A stretch of 64,000 nt of DNA from Qipengyuania aquimaris (GTDB taxonomy: Bacteria; Pseudomonadota; Alphaproteobacteria; Sphingomonadales; Sphingomonadaceae), in assembly GCF_009827445.1 (NCBI RefSeq), contig NZ_WTYI01000001.1, positions 1,874,381 through 1,938,380 on the forward strand, read 5' to 3'. This document shows positions 9,413 through 17,066 of the stretch, in pieces. Position 1 is the first letter of the stretch. Every line of letters starts with the position of its first letter. The translations under genes were made by a program, and so were the position numbers. The notes below the pieces were generated by a model that was given only the letters and a program-made list of their open reading frames with translations, ran no database searches and was not told where the DNA came from.

Positions 9413-9870
9413 GGCAGTACCTCCAGGCCGGCGGCATTCATGAATGCGACGGTCGCGATACCGGCGGCCATGAATGTCAGCGTTGCAACGATGGACCGCT
9501 GCGAAAGGCGGCTGACACCGCAAACGCCATGCCCGCTCGTGCAACCGCTGCCGAGTCGCGTTCCCACTCCGACGAGCAGACCGGCGACGATCAGGTAGAC
9601 CGGGCTGGCAAAGCTGGGCTTCAGGCCGCCCGAGGCGATAGCGACGATAGCGGCCCCGACCGGCAAGCCGATCAGGAACATCCAGGCGCTCGATGTGGAC
9701 ATACCGCTGTCGCTTATGCCCGTGGCGCGTGCCGCGATGCCGGAAACGCCCGCAATCCGGCCGGCGCCGAGCAACATCAGCGCCGCCGCCAGGCCGATCA
9801 GGATGCCGCCGAACAGGCCGCTCATCGGTGCCGCATCGGGGAATGCGGAAAGTGTGAAACCCGAAATCAT
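9409..9870 (-). CDS. YeeE/YedE-family half transporter, first copy
   Basis: This 153-residue membrane protein contains GTRLGSGCTSGHGVCGV, the cysteine-bearing signature of the N-terminal half of YeeE-type thiosulfate or sulfur transporters. Cysteines in these motifs are known in YeeE to hand sulfur species through the pore. Its ATG overlaps the stop of the persulfide dioxygenase gene (ATGA). The next gene encodes the complementary half. The pair is therefore a split version of a protein that is one chain in other species. Confidence 0.88.
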   Translation of the reverse strand: MISGFTLSAFPDAAPMSGLFGGILIGLAAALMLLGAGRIAGVSGIAARATGISDSGMSTSSAWMFLIGLPVGAAIVAIASGGLKPSFASPVYLIVAGLLVGVGTRLGSGCTSGHGVCGVSRLSQRSIVATLTFMAAGIATVAFMNAAGLEVLP

Positions 9871-10799
9871 ACCGCGTTCACCGGAATCTTGATGTAGCTG
9901 ACGCCATTCTCTTCGGGCTCGGGCAACCGGCCACCGCGGATATTCACCTGCACCGAAGGCATGATCAGCGTCGGCATCGCCAGTGTCTTGTCGCGCGAGG
10001 TCCGCATCTCGACGAACTCGTCCTCGCTCACGCCGTCCTTCACATGGACATTCTCCGTGCGCTGCTGGCCGACGGTGGTCTCCCACGCATATTCGTCACG
10101 TCCCGGTGCCTTATAGTCGTGGCACAGGAACAGACGCGCGTCGTCAGGCAGCGAAAGCAGGCGGCGGATAGACTGGAAGAGTTGCCGCGCATCGCCGCCC
10201 GGGAAGTCGGCCCTCGCGGTTCCGAAGTCCGGCATGAAAATCGTATCGCCCACGAATGCCGCGTCACCGATAATGAACGCCATGTCGGCAGGGGTGTGAC
10301 CGGGCACGTGCAGCGCAATGCCTTCGATTTCGCCCAGCTTGAACGTCTCGCCATCGGTGAACAGGTGATCGAACTGCGATCCGTCGCGCTCGAAGTCGGT
10401 GCCGGCGTTGAACAGCTTGCCGAAAACTTCCTGCACGCGGACGATCTCAGCGCCGATGGCCAGTTTGCCACCGAGCTTTTCCTGCAAATACGGCGCTGCC
10501 GAAATGTGGTCGGCATGCGCATGCGTTTCAATCAGCCAAGTCACTTTCAAATTATTCGAAGTGACATATTCGATAATACGGTCGGCAGAGCCGTAGGAGG
10601 TGCGTCCGGCAGCAGCCTCGTAATCCAGGACCGAGTCGATGATCGCTGCCTCGCAGCTCACCGGGTCATGCACTACATAGCTCACCGTATACGTAGCCTC
10701 GTCGAAAAAGCCCGCAATCGTCGGACGAAGCATCTTTTCAGCTCCGGCGCGATTGATCTGGTCGGTTGCAGCCTGAAGGGCCGTGTCGTTGCCAGCCAT
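9867..10799 (-). CDS. Persulfide dioxygenase-like metallo-beta-lactamase-fold protein
   Basis: This 310-residue member of the ETHE1/Blh branch of the metallo-beta-lactamase superfamily is predicted to oxidise glutathione persulfide to sulfite. Metal ligands are visible: His93, His95, Asp97 and His98 in ETHAHADH, a histidine in HVPGHTPADM, an aspartate in GDTIFMPDFG and a histidine in FLCHDYK. I chose ATG 10799 because AGGAG lies seven bases upstream; the TTG six bases earlier would leave no spacing. It is the first gene of the sulfur and bd-oxidase operon and is divergent from the peroxiredoxin-ArsR pair. Confidence 0.92.
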   Translation of the reverse strand: MAGNDTALQAATDQINRAGAEKMLRPTIAGFFDEATYTVSYVVHDPVSCEAAIIDSVLDYEAAAGRTSYGSADRIIEYVTSNNLKVTWLIETHAHADHISAAPYLQEKLGGKLAIGAEIVRVQEVFGKLFNAGTDFERDGSQFDHLFTDGETFKLGEIEGIALHVPGHTPADMAFIIGDAAFVGDTIFMPDFGTARADFPGGDARQLFQSIRRLLSLPDDARLFLCHDYKAPGRDEYAWETTVGQQRTENVHVKDGVSEDEFVEMRTSRDKTLAMPTLIMPSVQVNIRGGRLPEPEENGVSYIKIPVNAV

Positions 10800-10823
10800 A
10801 GCCAAACTCCTTTATTTACGTTA

Positions 10824-10839
10824 AATGTGTATATGTATT
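10824..10839. promoter_or_regulatory. Candidate ArsR operator between divergent sulfur operons
   Basis: The 72-base divergent spacer between the persulfide dioxygenase and peroxiredoxin genes is AT-rich. It contains AATGTGTATATGTATT, a partial dyad with outer AAT/ATT arms and a central TATA. An ArsR-type dimer could bind here and repress both directions. The match is imperfect, so this is a candidate only. Confidence 0.4.
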
Positions 10840-10871
10840 GCTTTTGCAGAGTCAAGTGGTAAGAAAGGGCC

Positions 10872-11528
10872 ATGAGCACCGAGCACCCCACATCGCAGCA
10901 GGCCGCCGGCCTACGCATTGGCGACCTCGCACCTGACTTCGAGGCGCGCAGCACCGTCGGGCCGGTGCGCCTGAAGGATTTCCGCGAGCGGTGGCTTATC
11001 CTTTTCTCGCATCCTGCCGACTTCACACCCGTCTGTACGACCGAGTTCGTGGAGCTCGCGCGGGAAGCTCAGGAATTCGAGCGTCGCGATTGCGCGCTCA
11101 TGGCACTTTCGGTCGACAGCCTGTTCTCGCATTTCGCGTGGCTGCGCCTGATCCGCGACCGCTTCGATGTCGAAGTGCGCTTCCCGATCGTTGAGGATCC
11201 GACCCTCGTGATCGGGCGCGCGTTCGGCATGGTGGCCCCGCAGGATAGTGACAGTGCTACCGTCCGCTCGACCTTCTTCATCGACCCCGAAGGCGTGGTC
11301 CGGGCGATGACCTGTTACCCGGCGAATATGGGCCGATCGATCCCGGAAATGCTGCGCATGCTCGATGCCTTGCAGGCGATCGACGAACAGAACGGATTGG
11401 CGCCTGCCAACTGGACGCCCGGCACGCCTCTTCTCCAACCCCCAAGCCAGACACTCGACGACGTCTTTGCCGCACAGAGGGAAACAGATTGGTTCCTGCG
11501 AGAAGCGGGCAATGGAGACGGTGCATGA
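10872..11528 (+). CDS. Peroxiredoxin, Prx6-like (AhpC/TSA)
   Basis: This 218-residue thiol peroxidase has peroxidatic Cys55 in SHPADFTPVCTTEF, the classical PXXXTXXC motif. The length, with a C-terminal extension beginning about residue 160 (NWTPGTPLLQPP), fits the Prx6/1-Cys subgroup. Two further cysteines, in RRDCALM and MTCYPAN, do not fall at the usual 2-Cys resolving position. The stop overlaps the ATG of the ArsR regulator (ATGA). It is divergent from the persulfide dioxygenase, so it probably handles peroxide or persulfide stress accompanying sulfide oxidation. Confidence 0.92.
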   Translation: MSTEHPTSQQAAGLRIGDLAPDFEARSTVGPVRLKDFRERWLILFSHPADFTPVCTTEFVELAREAQEFERRDCALMALSVDSLFSHFAWLRLIRDRFDVEVRFPIVEDPTLVIGRAFGMVAPQDSDSATVRSTFFIDPEGVVRAMTCYPANMGRSIPEMLRMLDALQAIDEQNGLAPANWTPGTPLLQPPSQTLDDVFAAQRETDWFLREAGNGDGA

Positions 11529-11863
11529 GCGAGAACGCGCCGATCGCCGAGCTCAAGGCGCTCGCCCACCCCTTGCGTTTCCAGATACTCCAGGTCTTGA
11601 AATCGAGAGAGCTCAACGTCGGTGAGATCGAGCAGGCTACGGGCATCGGGCAACCGGCCCTTTCGCAGCAATTGAGCGTGCTCAGGAAAGCCGAGCTCGT
11701 CGAGACCCGCAAGGAAGCGAAGCTGGTCTACTACAGCCTCGCCGCCGAACGCCTCTCCAAGCTGGCAGCGCTGATCGGCAACCCCGACGCAGGACAGGAC
11801 GCGCCAGCCCGCCAGACCCGGCAGCCAGCACCCGGTGTCGCGAACTTCGCGCGCCTTTCGTGA
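11525..11863 (+). CDS. ArsR-family transcriptional regulator without cysteines
   Basis: This 112-residue winged-helix repressor has the ArsR recognition segment GQPALSQQLSVLRKAELVETRKE and the wing LVYYSLA. It is translationally coupled to the peroxiredoxin gene and most likely controls the flanking sulfur operon and itself. The sequence contains no cysteine at all. The sulfur-responsive BigR/SqrR/YgaV repressors with which it would be compared use a conserved cysteine pair. The C-terminal tail after residue 85 is Pro/Gln/Arg-rich. Sensing must therefore differ or depend on another factor. Confidence 0.9.
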   Translation: MSENAPIAELKALAHPLRFQILQVLKSRELNVGEIEQATGIGQPALSQQLSVLRKAELVETRKEAKLVYYSLAAERLSKLAALIGNPDAGQDAPARQTRQPAPGVANFARLS

Positions 11864-11996
11864 AGTTTCGAGTTCGACCTGATGGACTGATTTCGCCGAG
11901 CAATCTGCGATGAAGCACCCGCTAACCTTCACCAACGCTTGGCACCGAGCGGGAAAGACTTCACAACGACTGCAGCAATAGTCCCGGAGGAACTGC

Positions 11997-13244
11997 ATGA
12001 CGCGAATGTTAGCTGCCCTCGCCCTGAGCTCGATTGTCCTGACGGGGTGCGCAAGTTCTTCCTATGAGGCGCCCCAGACCGCAGCCGATGACCGCTATAC
12101 GGTGGGGGACAGTCACCTCTCCGATTTCTACGTTTTCGACCAGAGTGGGCCGAGGGCTCCGGGCAAACTGCTGCGGCAGGAGGAATTGGGAGAGCAGCAG
12201 GCCCTGAAGAATGCCGGCACCAATGTGCGGCTCCTCTACAGTTCCACCGACGGTTTGACTGGCAGCGGTATGTTGCCGGTCTCGGGCGTGCTGTTCCTAC
12301 CCAAGGGCACTCCCCCCGAAGGCGGTTGGCCACTGATGGCGTGGACCCACGGCACCGTAGGCGTAGCCGATATATGTGCCCCCTCTTGGAATGGCAGGCA
12401 GGCGCAGGACGAGGAATATCTCAATCGTTTCCTGGCACGCGGCTATGCTGTGGTTGCGTCGGACTACCAGGGCCTCGGCACCAGGGGTACGCACCCCTAT
12501 CTGCACACCCGCGCAGCCGCTTTCAGCAATCTCGACATCATCCGCGCGGTTCAGAACACCGGTTTTCCGATCGCGGACCAAACCGTGCTTTTTGGCCAAT
12601 CCCAAGGCGCGGGCGCGGCCATCGCCACAGCCGGCTATGCCCCGGACTATGCCCCTGAACTAAAGCTTTCGGGGGTCGTCGCGACAGGCGCGCCCTACTT
12701 CACGCCCGCCGCGCTCGAAGCACTCGACCGGATTCGCAAACCCGAGGATGTCGATCCCATGCTGGGCTACACCTTCCTGGCGATGACATTAGCACAGCAG
12801 GTCGACCCGGCGTTCTCGATGCGCGACTATATCACGGACACCGCATGGCCGATCGCCGAGCGCGTGAGCGACACGTGCTATGCCGGGATAAAAGAGCGCG
12901 TGACGCAGGCGCGGCTATCGCGCGCCAATAGCTTCAAGCTCAATCCTCGCGAGGGCCTTCGCAAGGCATTCGCCGCCATGGGCTATCCCGATCTCAAACT
13001 GTCCATTCCGGTCTTTTTCGGAACTGGTGGCAAGGACAAGGACACCCCGCCTCGCATGCAGGCCGGCCTTGTGATGGCCCTTTGCCGTGCCGGAACCTCG
13101 GTCCAATCGGAACTTTATCCCGAGCTCGATCATCGCGGCGTGGTATTGCCTTCAACCGCCGATTCCGTTCCCTTTATCGAAGCGGCATTTGCTGGCGAGG
13201 TCATCGTCGGCAATTGTGACAACCTTCCCTTCAAAACCGATTGA
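11997..13244 (+). CDS. Secreted lipoprotein of the alpha/beta-hydrolase lipase family
   Basis: This 415-residue protein begins with a lipoprotein signal (MTRMLAALALSSIVLTGCAS, lipobox LTGC). The catalytic domain carries the oxyanion run WTHGTVGV, the nucleophile elbow FGQSQGAGAA and a late histidine in ELDHRGVVL. The overall layout resembles secretory triacylglycerol lipases (LIP family). GGAGG lies upstream of the ATG. It is preceded by 133 bases after arsR in which nothing else was seen. The substrate is unknown; ester hydrolysis in the envelope is the likely role. Confidence 0.8.
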   Translation: MTRMLAALALSSIVLTGCASSSYEAPQTAADDRYTVGDSHLSDFYVFDQSGPRAPGKLLRQEELGEQQALKNAGTNVRLLYSSTDGLTGSGMLPVSGVLFLPKGTPPEGGWPLMAWTHGTVGVADICAPSWNGRQAQDEEYLNRFLARGYAVVASDYQGLGTRGTHPYLHTRAAAFSNLDIIRAVQNTGFPIADQTVLFGQSQGAGAAIATAGYAPDYAPELKLSGVVATGAPYFTPAALEALDRIRKPEDVDPMLGYTFLAMTLAQQVDPAFSMRDYITDTAWPIAERVSDTCYAGIKERVTQARLSRANSFKLNPREGLRKAFAAMGYPDLKLSIPVFFGTGGKDKDTPPRMQAGLVMALCRAGTSVQSELYPELDHRGVVLPSTADSVPFIEAAFAGEVIVGNCDNLPFKTD

Positions 13245-13261
13245 CCGCAGAGAATTCGACA

Positions 13262-14800
13262 ATGCGCGAAAAGGACAATCTTCCCGTCATCGTCGGCGTG
13301 GGCCAGTCGGTCGACCACTGGGATGGACAGGATGCCGAAAAAGCGCCGCATCCGCTCGCGATGATCCGGGCTGCGATGACCTTGGCGATCGAGGACACGG
13401 GCAGCAGCAGTGTCGGCCCTGCGATCGACTGCGCAGCGTTTATTCGTACGTTTCCGGATTCGCTCAGGGAACCGGTTATCCCCTTCGGTACGATCAGCGA
13501 TTTGCCGCAGGCCGTGTTGGCGAAGACCGATCTCGCGCCCCGCCAAGTGATCTATTCAGCGGTTGGCGGTGACCAGCCACAGGCAATGGTCAATGAACTG
13601 GCAGCATCGCTGGCCTCGGGCGAATGCGAGGTCGCAATTATCGCAGGCGGAGAAGTCACAGGCGCCATGAAGGCGGCAATGAAGCACGGGCACCGGCTGG
13701 ATTGGTCGGATGATACCGACGGTCCGGTCGAAGATCGTGGTCGAGGCGAACCGCTCCTTTCCCGTTACGAGCTGACCAATGGGCTTGGGATGCCGCCCCA
13801 GACCTATGCCGCACAAGAGCAGGCATGGCGGGCGCGAAACGGCCTTTCAACCGGCGAGTGGCGCGAGCTTGCGGGCAAGGTATTTTCCAAGTTCTCGGAG
13901 GTGGCAGCCGACAACGAATACGCGCAATTTCCCACGGCATTGAGCGCGGAATTCCTCGCCACCCCGTCGAAAGCGAATTATCCGATGTGCGACCCGTTGC
14001 TGAAATGGCATGTCGCACAGGACGCCGTGAACCAGTCGGCCGCGGTGGTCGTGACCACGGTAGGCAAGGCACGCGCACTGGGCATCCCGGAAGACAAGCA
14101 GATTTTCCTGCACGGCCATGCCGACATCAAGGATGCGCTGGTCTCCCAGCGGCCCGACCTGTCTCGTTCGGCGGCGATCGAACTGGCGCTCGAACAGGCA
14201 CTGACGGCATCGGACCTCGAAAGCTCCGACATCGCGCACCGCGACCTCTACAGCTGCTTCCCGATCGTGCCCATGCTTGCAGCGGAAGCTCTCGGGCTCG
14301 ATCCGCTGAATGACCAGCTGACTGTCACCGGCGGGCTGCCGTTCTTCGGCGGACCGGGAAACAATTATTCGATGCACGCCATCGCCAGCATGGTCGAGAC
14401 ACTGCGAAAGGATCGTGACGCCTACGGCCTCGTCCTCGCCAACGGTGGTTTCATCAGCAAGGAGTCTGTCGGCATCTATTCGGCCGCTGCACCCAAGGCC
14501 TGGGCTCCTGTCTCTTGTGAAGCGCGACAGGCAAGAATTGCCGACCGGCCTGAAATTGCGCTAATCAACGAGGACTGCGAGGCCGAGGTTGAGGCCTATA
14601 CCGTCATTCACGGCAGGGATGGCCCGGCTAGTGCTTACGTCATTGCACGAAACGAGATTGGACGCGTCATCGCACGGATCGACACGCAGGACGCCAACTC
14701 CAGATCAGTCCTGGCAGAAAGCGAAGATCTGGTCGGGAAGAAGGTTTCGGTGGTCCATCGAGACGGCGTGAACTTTGTCTCAGGCCTTGCGAGAGCTTGA
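13262..14800 (+). CDS. Thiolase-like acetyl-CoA acetyltransferase-family protein
   Basis: This protein of about 512 residues belongs to the thiolase superfamily branch annotated as acetyl-CoA acetyltransferase with a C-terminal OB-like domain. Signatures are GGLPFFGGPGNNYSMHAI near residue 355 and the opening PVIVGVGQSVDHW. At the place where degradative thiolases have their nucleophilic cysteine, the sequence reads VIYSAVGGDQPQAMVNEL, with no cysteine. An ordinary thiolytic reaction is therefore doubtful. ATG 13262 is preferred over the TTG at 13241 overlapping the lipase stop, though neither has a strong ribosome site. Confidence 0.78.
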   Translation: MREKDNLPVIVGVGQSVDHWDGQDAEKAPHPLAMIRAAMTLAIEDTGSSSVGPAIDCAAFIRTFPDSLREPVIPFGTISDLPQAVLAKTDLAPRQVIYSAVGGDQPQAMVNELAASLASGECEVAIIAGGEVTGAMKAAMKHGHRLDWSDDTDGPVEDRGRGEPLLSRYELTNGLGMPPQTYAAQEQAWRARNGLSTGEWRELAGKVFSKFSEVAADNEYAQFPTALSAEFLATPSKANYPMCDPLLKWHVAQDAVNQSAAVVVTTVGKARALGIPEDKQIFLHGHADIKDALVSQRPDLSRSAAIELALEQALTASDLESSDIAHRDLYSCFPIVPMLAAEALGLDPLNDQLTVTGGLPFFGGPGNNYSMHAIASMVETLRKDRDAYGLVLANGGFISKESVGIYSAAAPKAWAPVSCEARQARIADRPEIALINEDCEAEVEAYTVIHGRDGPASAYVIARNEIGRVIARIDTQDANSRSVLAESEDLVGKKVSVVHRDGVNFVSGLARA

Positions 14801-14859
14801 GCACAAATAGAGGCGATACCCTGCCAGGTTCGCGCTTCCGCTTTCGAAGCCGATGGAAA

Positions 14860-14946
14860 TGGTGCCCAGAAGAGGACTCGAACCTCCACGCCCTTGCGAG
14901 CGCCGCCACCTGAAGACGGTGCGTCTACCAATTCCGCCATCTGGGC
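14860..14946 (-). tRNA. tRNA-Leu (anticodon CAG)
   Basis: Read on the minus strand, this 87-base gene starts GCCCAGATGGCGGAATTGG and ends with TCTGGGCACCA, forming a 7-bp acceptor stem with CCA encoded. The D-arm is GGAATTGGTAGAC. The anticodon stem CCGTC/GGCGG encloses loop TTCAGGT, giving anticodon CAG, and the long variable arm and T-loop GGTTCGAGTCC are leucine-type. It decodes CUG codons. It lies between the thiolase-like gene and the NDUFA9-like gene. Confidence 0.96.
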
Positions 14947-15118
14947 ACACTTTGCACGACCGATCATCCTTCGCCGGTCCGCAGGTAGGAGCGGGCCACT
15001 AGCGAAGGGGGGCGATTCTTGTCAACTGCAATCGCGTTCCTTGGAACGCTTGCAGGCACGCGCAGGTTGTGGCTAGGGGCGCAACACGAATTCTAGACCG
15101 GAAAAGACAGGCATCGAA

Positions 15119-16069
15119 ATGGCAAAAGACAGCGCATTGAACGGCAAGCTGGTAGTGCTGATGGGCGGAAGCGGCTTCATCGGCAATTACGTGGCGCAGG
15201 CGCTGCTGGAGCGGGGCGCTCGTGTGCGGATCGCCAGCCGCAATCCCGAAAAAGCATTCAAGCTCAAGCCTCTCGCCAACCTCGGCCAGATGCAATTCGC
15301 CCGCTGCGACGCGACCAATCGCCGCAGTGTCGAACAGTGCATCGAAGGCGCCGATGCAGTGGTCAACCTGGTCGGTTCGTTCGAAGGCAATCTTCGCACG
15401 CTCATGGGCGAAGCGCCGGGCTGGATGGCCGAGGCTGCAACCAAGGAAGGCGCAAGCGCGTTCGTCCACATCAGCGCGATCGCGGCAGAGCCCGACGAGG
15501 ACACTTCGAACGATTATGCAGCGGCGAAATGCCTCGGCGAAAAGCGCGTGTTCGAAGCCTTCCCCAATGCAACCGTGCTGCGCCCGTCGATCCTGTTCGG
15601 CAAGGACGACAATTTCCTGAACATGTTCGGGCAGCTGATCTCCACCCTGCCCATCCTTCCCGTCTTCGGACCGGATTCAGAACTTCAGCTGGTCTATGTC
15701 GACGATGTAGCCGAAGCCGTCGCGCGGACCCTCGAAGACCCCGGAAAGTTCGGCGGCAAGACCTTTGAGCTGGGCGGCCCGGAAAAGCTGACCATGCTGG
15801 AAATCAATCGCCGGATTGCCGAAGCCCAGCGCCGCAGGCGCACTTTCCTGCCGATGCCCGATCCGCTTTCGGCAACCTTCGCCGCGCTGCCCGGCACGCC
15901 GATGAGCAGCGACCAGTGGAATTTGCTGGCGCAAGGCAACACGGTTTCAGGCGACTTTCCCGGCTTCTCCAAGCTCGGCATCGAGCCCAAGCCTCTCGGC
16001 CTGTTCCTCGACAAGTGGATGACGCGCTATCGCAAGCACGGCCGCTTTGCCGAACGCCTGAGCGCGTAA
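15119..16069 (+). CDS. NDUFA9-like NAD(P)-binding epimerase-family protein
   Basis: This 316-residue atypical short-chain dehydrogenase has the N-terminal nucleotide motif VLMGGSGFIGNYVAQALLERG. The pattern VRIASRNPEKA, the downstream LRPSILFGKDDNFLN and the FELGGPEKLTMLEI segment match the complex I NDUFA9 subunit family. In eukaryotes this family stabilises complex I; the bacterial role is uncertain but probably concerns quinone or respiratory assembly. It is monocistronic, and its stop lies two bases from the stop of the convergent hydrolase, leaving no room for a terminator. Confidence 0.87.
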   Translation: MAKDSALNGKLVVLMGGSGFIGNYVAQALLERGARVRIASRNPEKAFKLKPLANLGQMQFARCDATNRRSVEQCIEGADAVVNLVGSFEGNLRTLMGEAPGWMAEAATKEGASAFVHISAIAAEPDEDTSNDYAAAKCLGEKRVFEAFPNATVLRPSILFGKDDNFLNMFGQLISTLPILPVFGPDSELQLVYVDDVAEAVARTLEDPGKFGGKTFELGGPEKLTMLEINRRIAEAQRRRRTFLPMPDPLSATFAALPGTPMSSDQWNLLAQGNTVSGDFPGFSKLGIEPKPLGLFLDKWMTRYRKHGRFAERLSA

Positions 16070-16070
16070 G

Positions 16071-16937
16071 CTATAGCGCCTCCTTGTAGAGGACCAGCAA
16101 GCGCGCCCACGCACGCTCGGCCTGCTCCTGGTCGTAGGCAGGCGAATCCGGCACGCACCAGCCGTGATCGGCGGGATAGACTTCTATCTCGGTCCGGTTG
16201 TTTACATCCTGAGCGGCAGTACGCAGCGCTGTTTTCGCTTCCGGCTGCTTCGCATCGTCATCCTGCGAAATTGCGATGAGATAATGGCCATCGTCCTGCA
16301 ACAGGCGATGGGGGCTGTAGTCGCCGTCCCGCACTAGACCTCCGCCGTGGAAGCTTGCCCCGGCTGAGATCATGTCTTCCGACCATGGGCCCAGCACGGC
16401 AAAGCTGCCGGTCATGCAATAGCCCTGGACGCCCACACCCCGGTTGGGTTCGACCGCGGCCTGTTCCTGTAGCCAGGCAGCGCAGGACGCATTGTCGCGC
16501 TGGATGGTTTCATGGTCGAAGCGGGCGCGCCAAGGCTTCACCCTGTCCCATCCGCCATTCCCGGCAAAATCCGCGAAATCTTCGAACTGCTGGCCGGATA
16601 CATCCCGATAATAGGGGTTGGCGAGAAGAACGGCATGACCAGCCTCCGCAAGTCGGATTGCCATGAGGCGCTTGGCCGGTCTGATGCCCGCAATGTCGGG
16701 CCAGAAGATCACCGAAGGGTGTGTCCCGTCGGAGGGATGAAAGAACTCGCCGTCCATGGTCCCGTCAGGGGTGGCGAAACTGACCGTGCTGCGCATGATG
16801 ATGTTCTCGGCCGCGTCTTCGCTTGTCGGCTCCATCGAGGTGCAGGCAGCTGCCGTGCCGGCAAGGGCCCCTGCACCGAACGTCCGCCGAGAAATTCCGC
16901 TCCGCGCCCAATTGGCCAGGCGTTCCTGATCACACAT
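16071..16937 (-). CDS. Tat-exported dienelactone hydrolase-family lipoprotein
   Basis: This 288-residue alpha/beta hydrolase has a twin-arginine signal (GISRRTFGAGALAG) ending in a lipobox-like AAACTS, so it is probably a Tat-exported lipoprotein. The catalytic cysteine of the dienelactone hydrolase triad is in VQGYCMTGS and the histidine in YPADHGWCVPD. ATG 16937 is chosen because GAGGAGAGACTGCA precedes it. It is divergent from the PQQ alcohol dehydrogenase with a 129-base spacer, which suggests a shared periplasmic substrate theme. The true substrate is unknown. Confidence 0.85.
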   Translation of the reverse strand: MCDQERLANWARSGISRRTFGAGALAGTAAACTSMEPTSEDAAENIIMRSTVSFATPDGTMDGEFFHPSDGTHPSVIFWPDIAGIRPAKRLMAIRLAEAGHAVLLANPYYRDVSGQQFEDFADFAGNGGWDRVKPWRARFDHETIQRDNASCAAWLQEQAAVEPNRGVGVQGYCMTGSFAVLGPWSEDMISAGASFHGGGLVRDGDYSPHRLLQDDGHYLIAISQDDDAKQPEAKTALRTAAQDVNNRTEIEVYPADHGWCVPDSPAYDQEQAERAWARLLVLYKEAL

Positions 16938-17066
16938 TGCAGTCTCTCCTCTACCCCGTCCGCACACCAACCTAGACCAGTCCTCGCGATGGACAAGGCC
17001 CGAGATCGAAGGCAGGATGCAATCGGGTTGAGCGGTCCGGGTAGACCGATGAGGGAGACATTAGCG

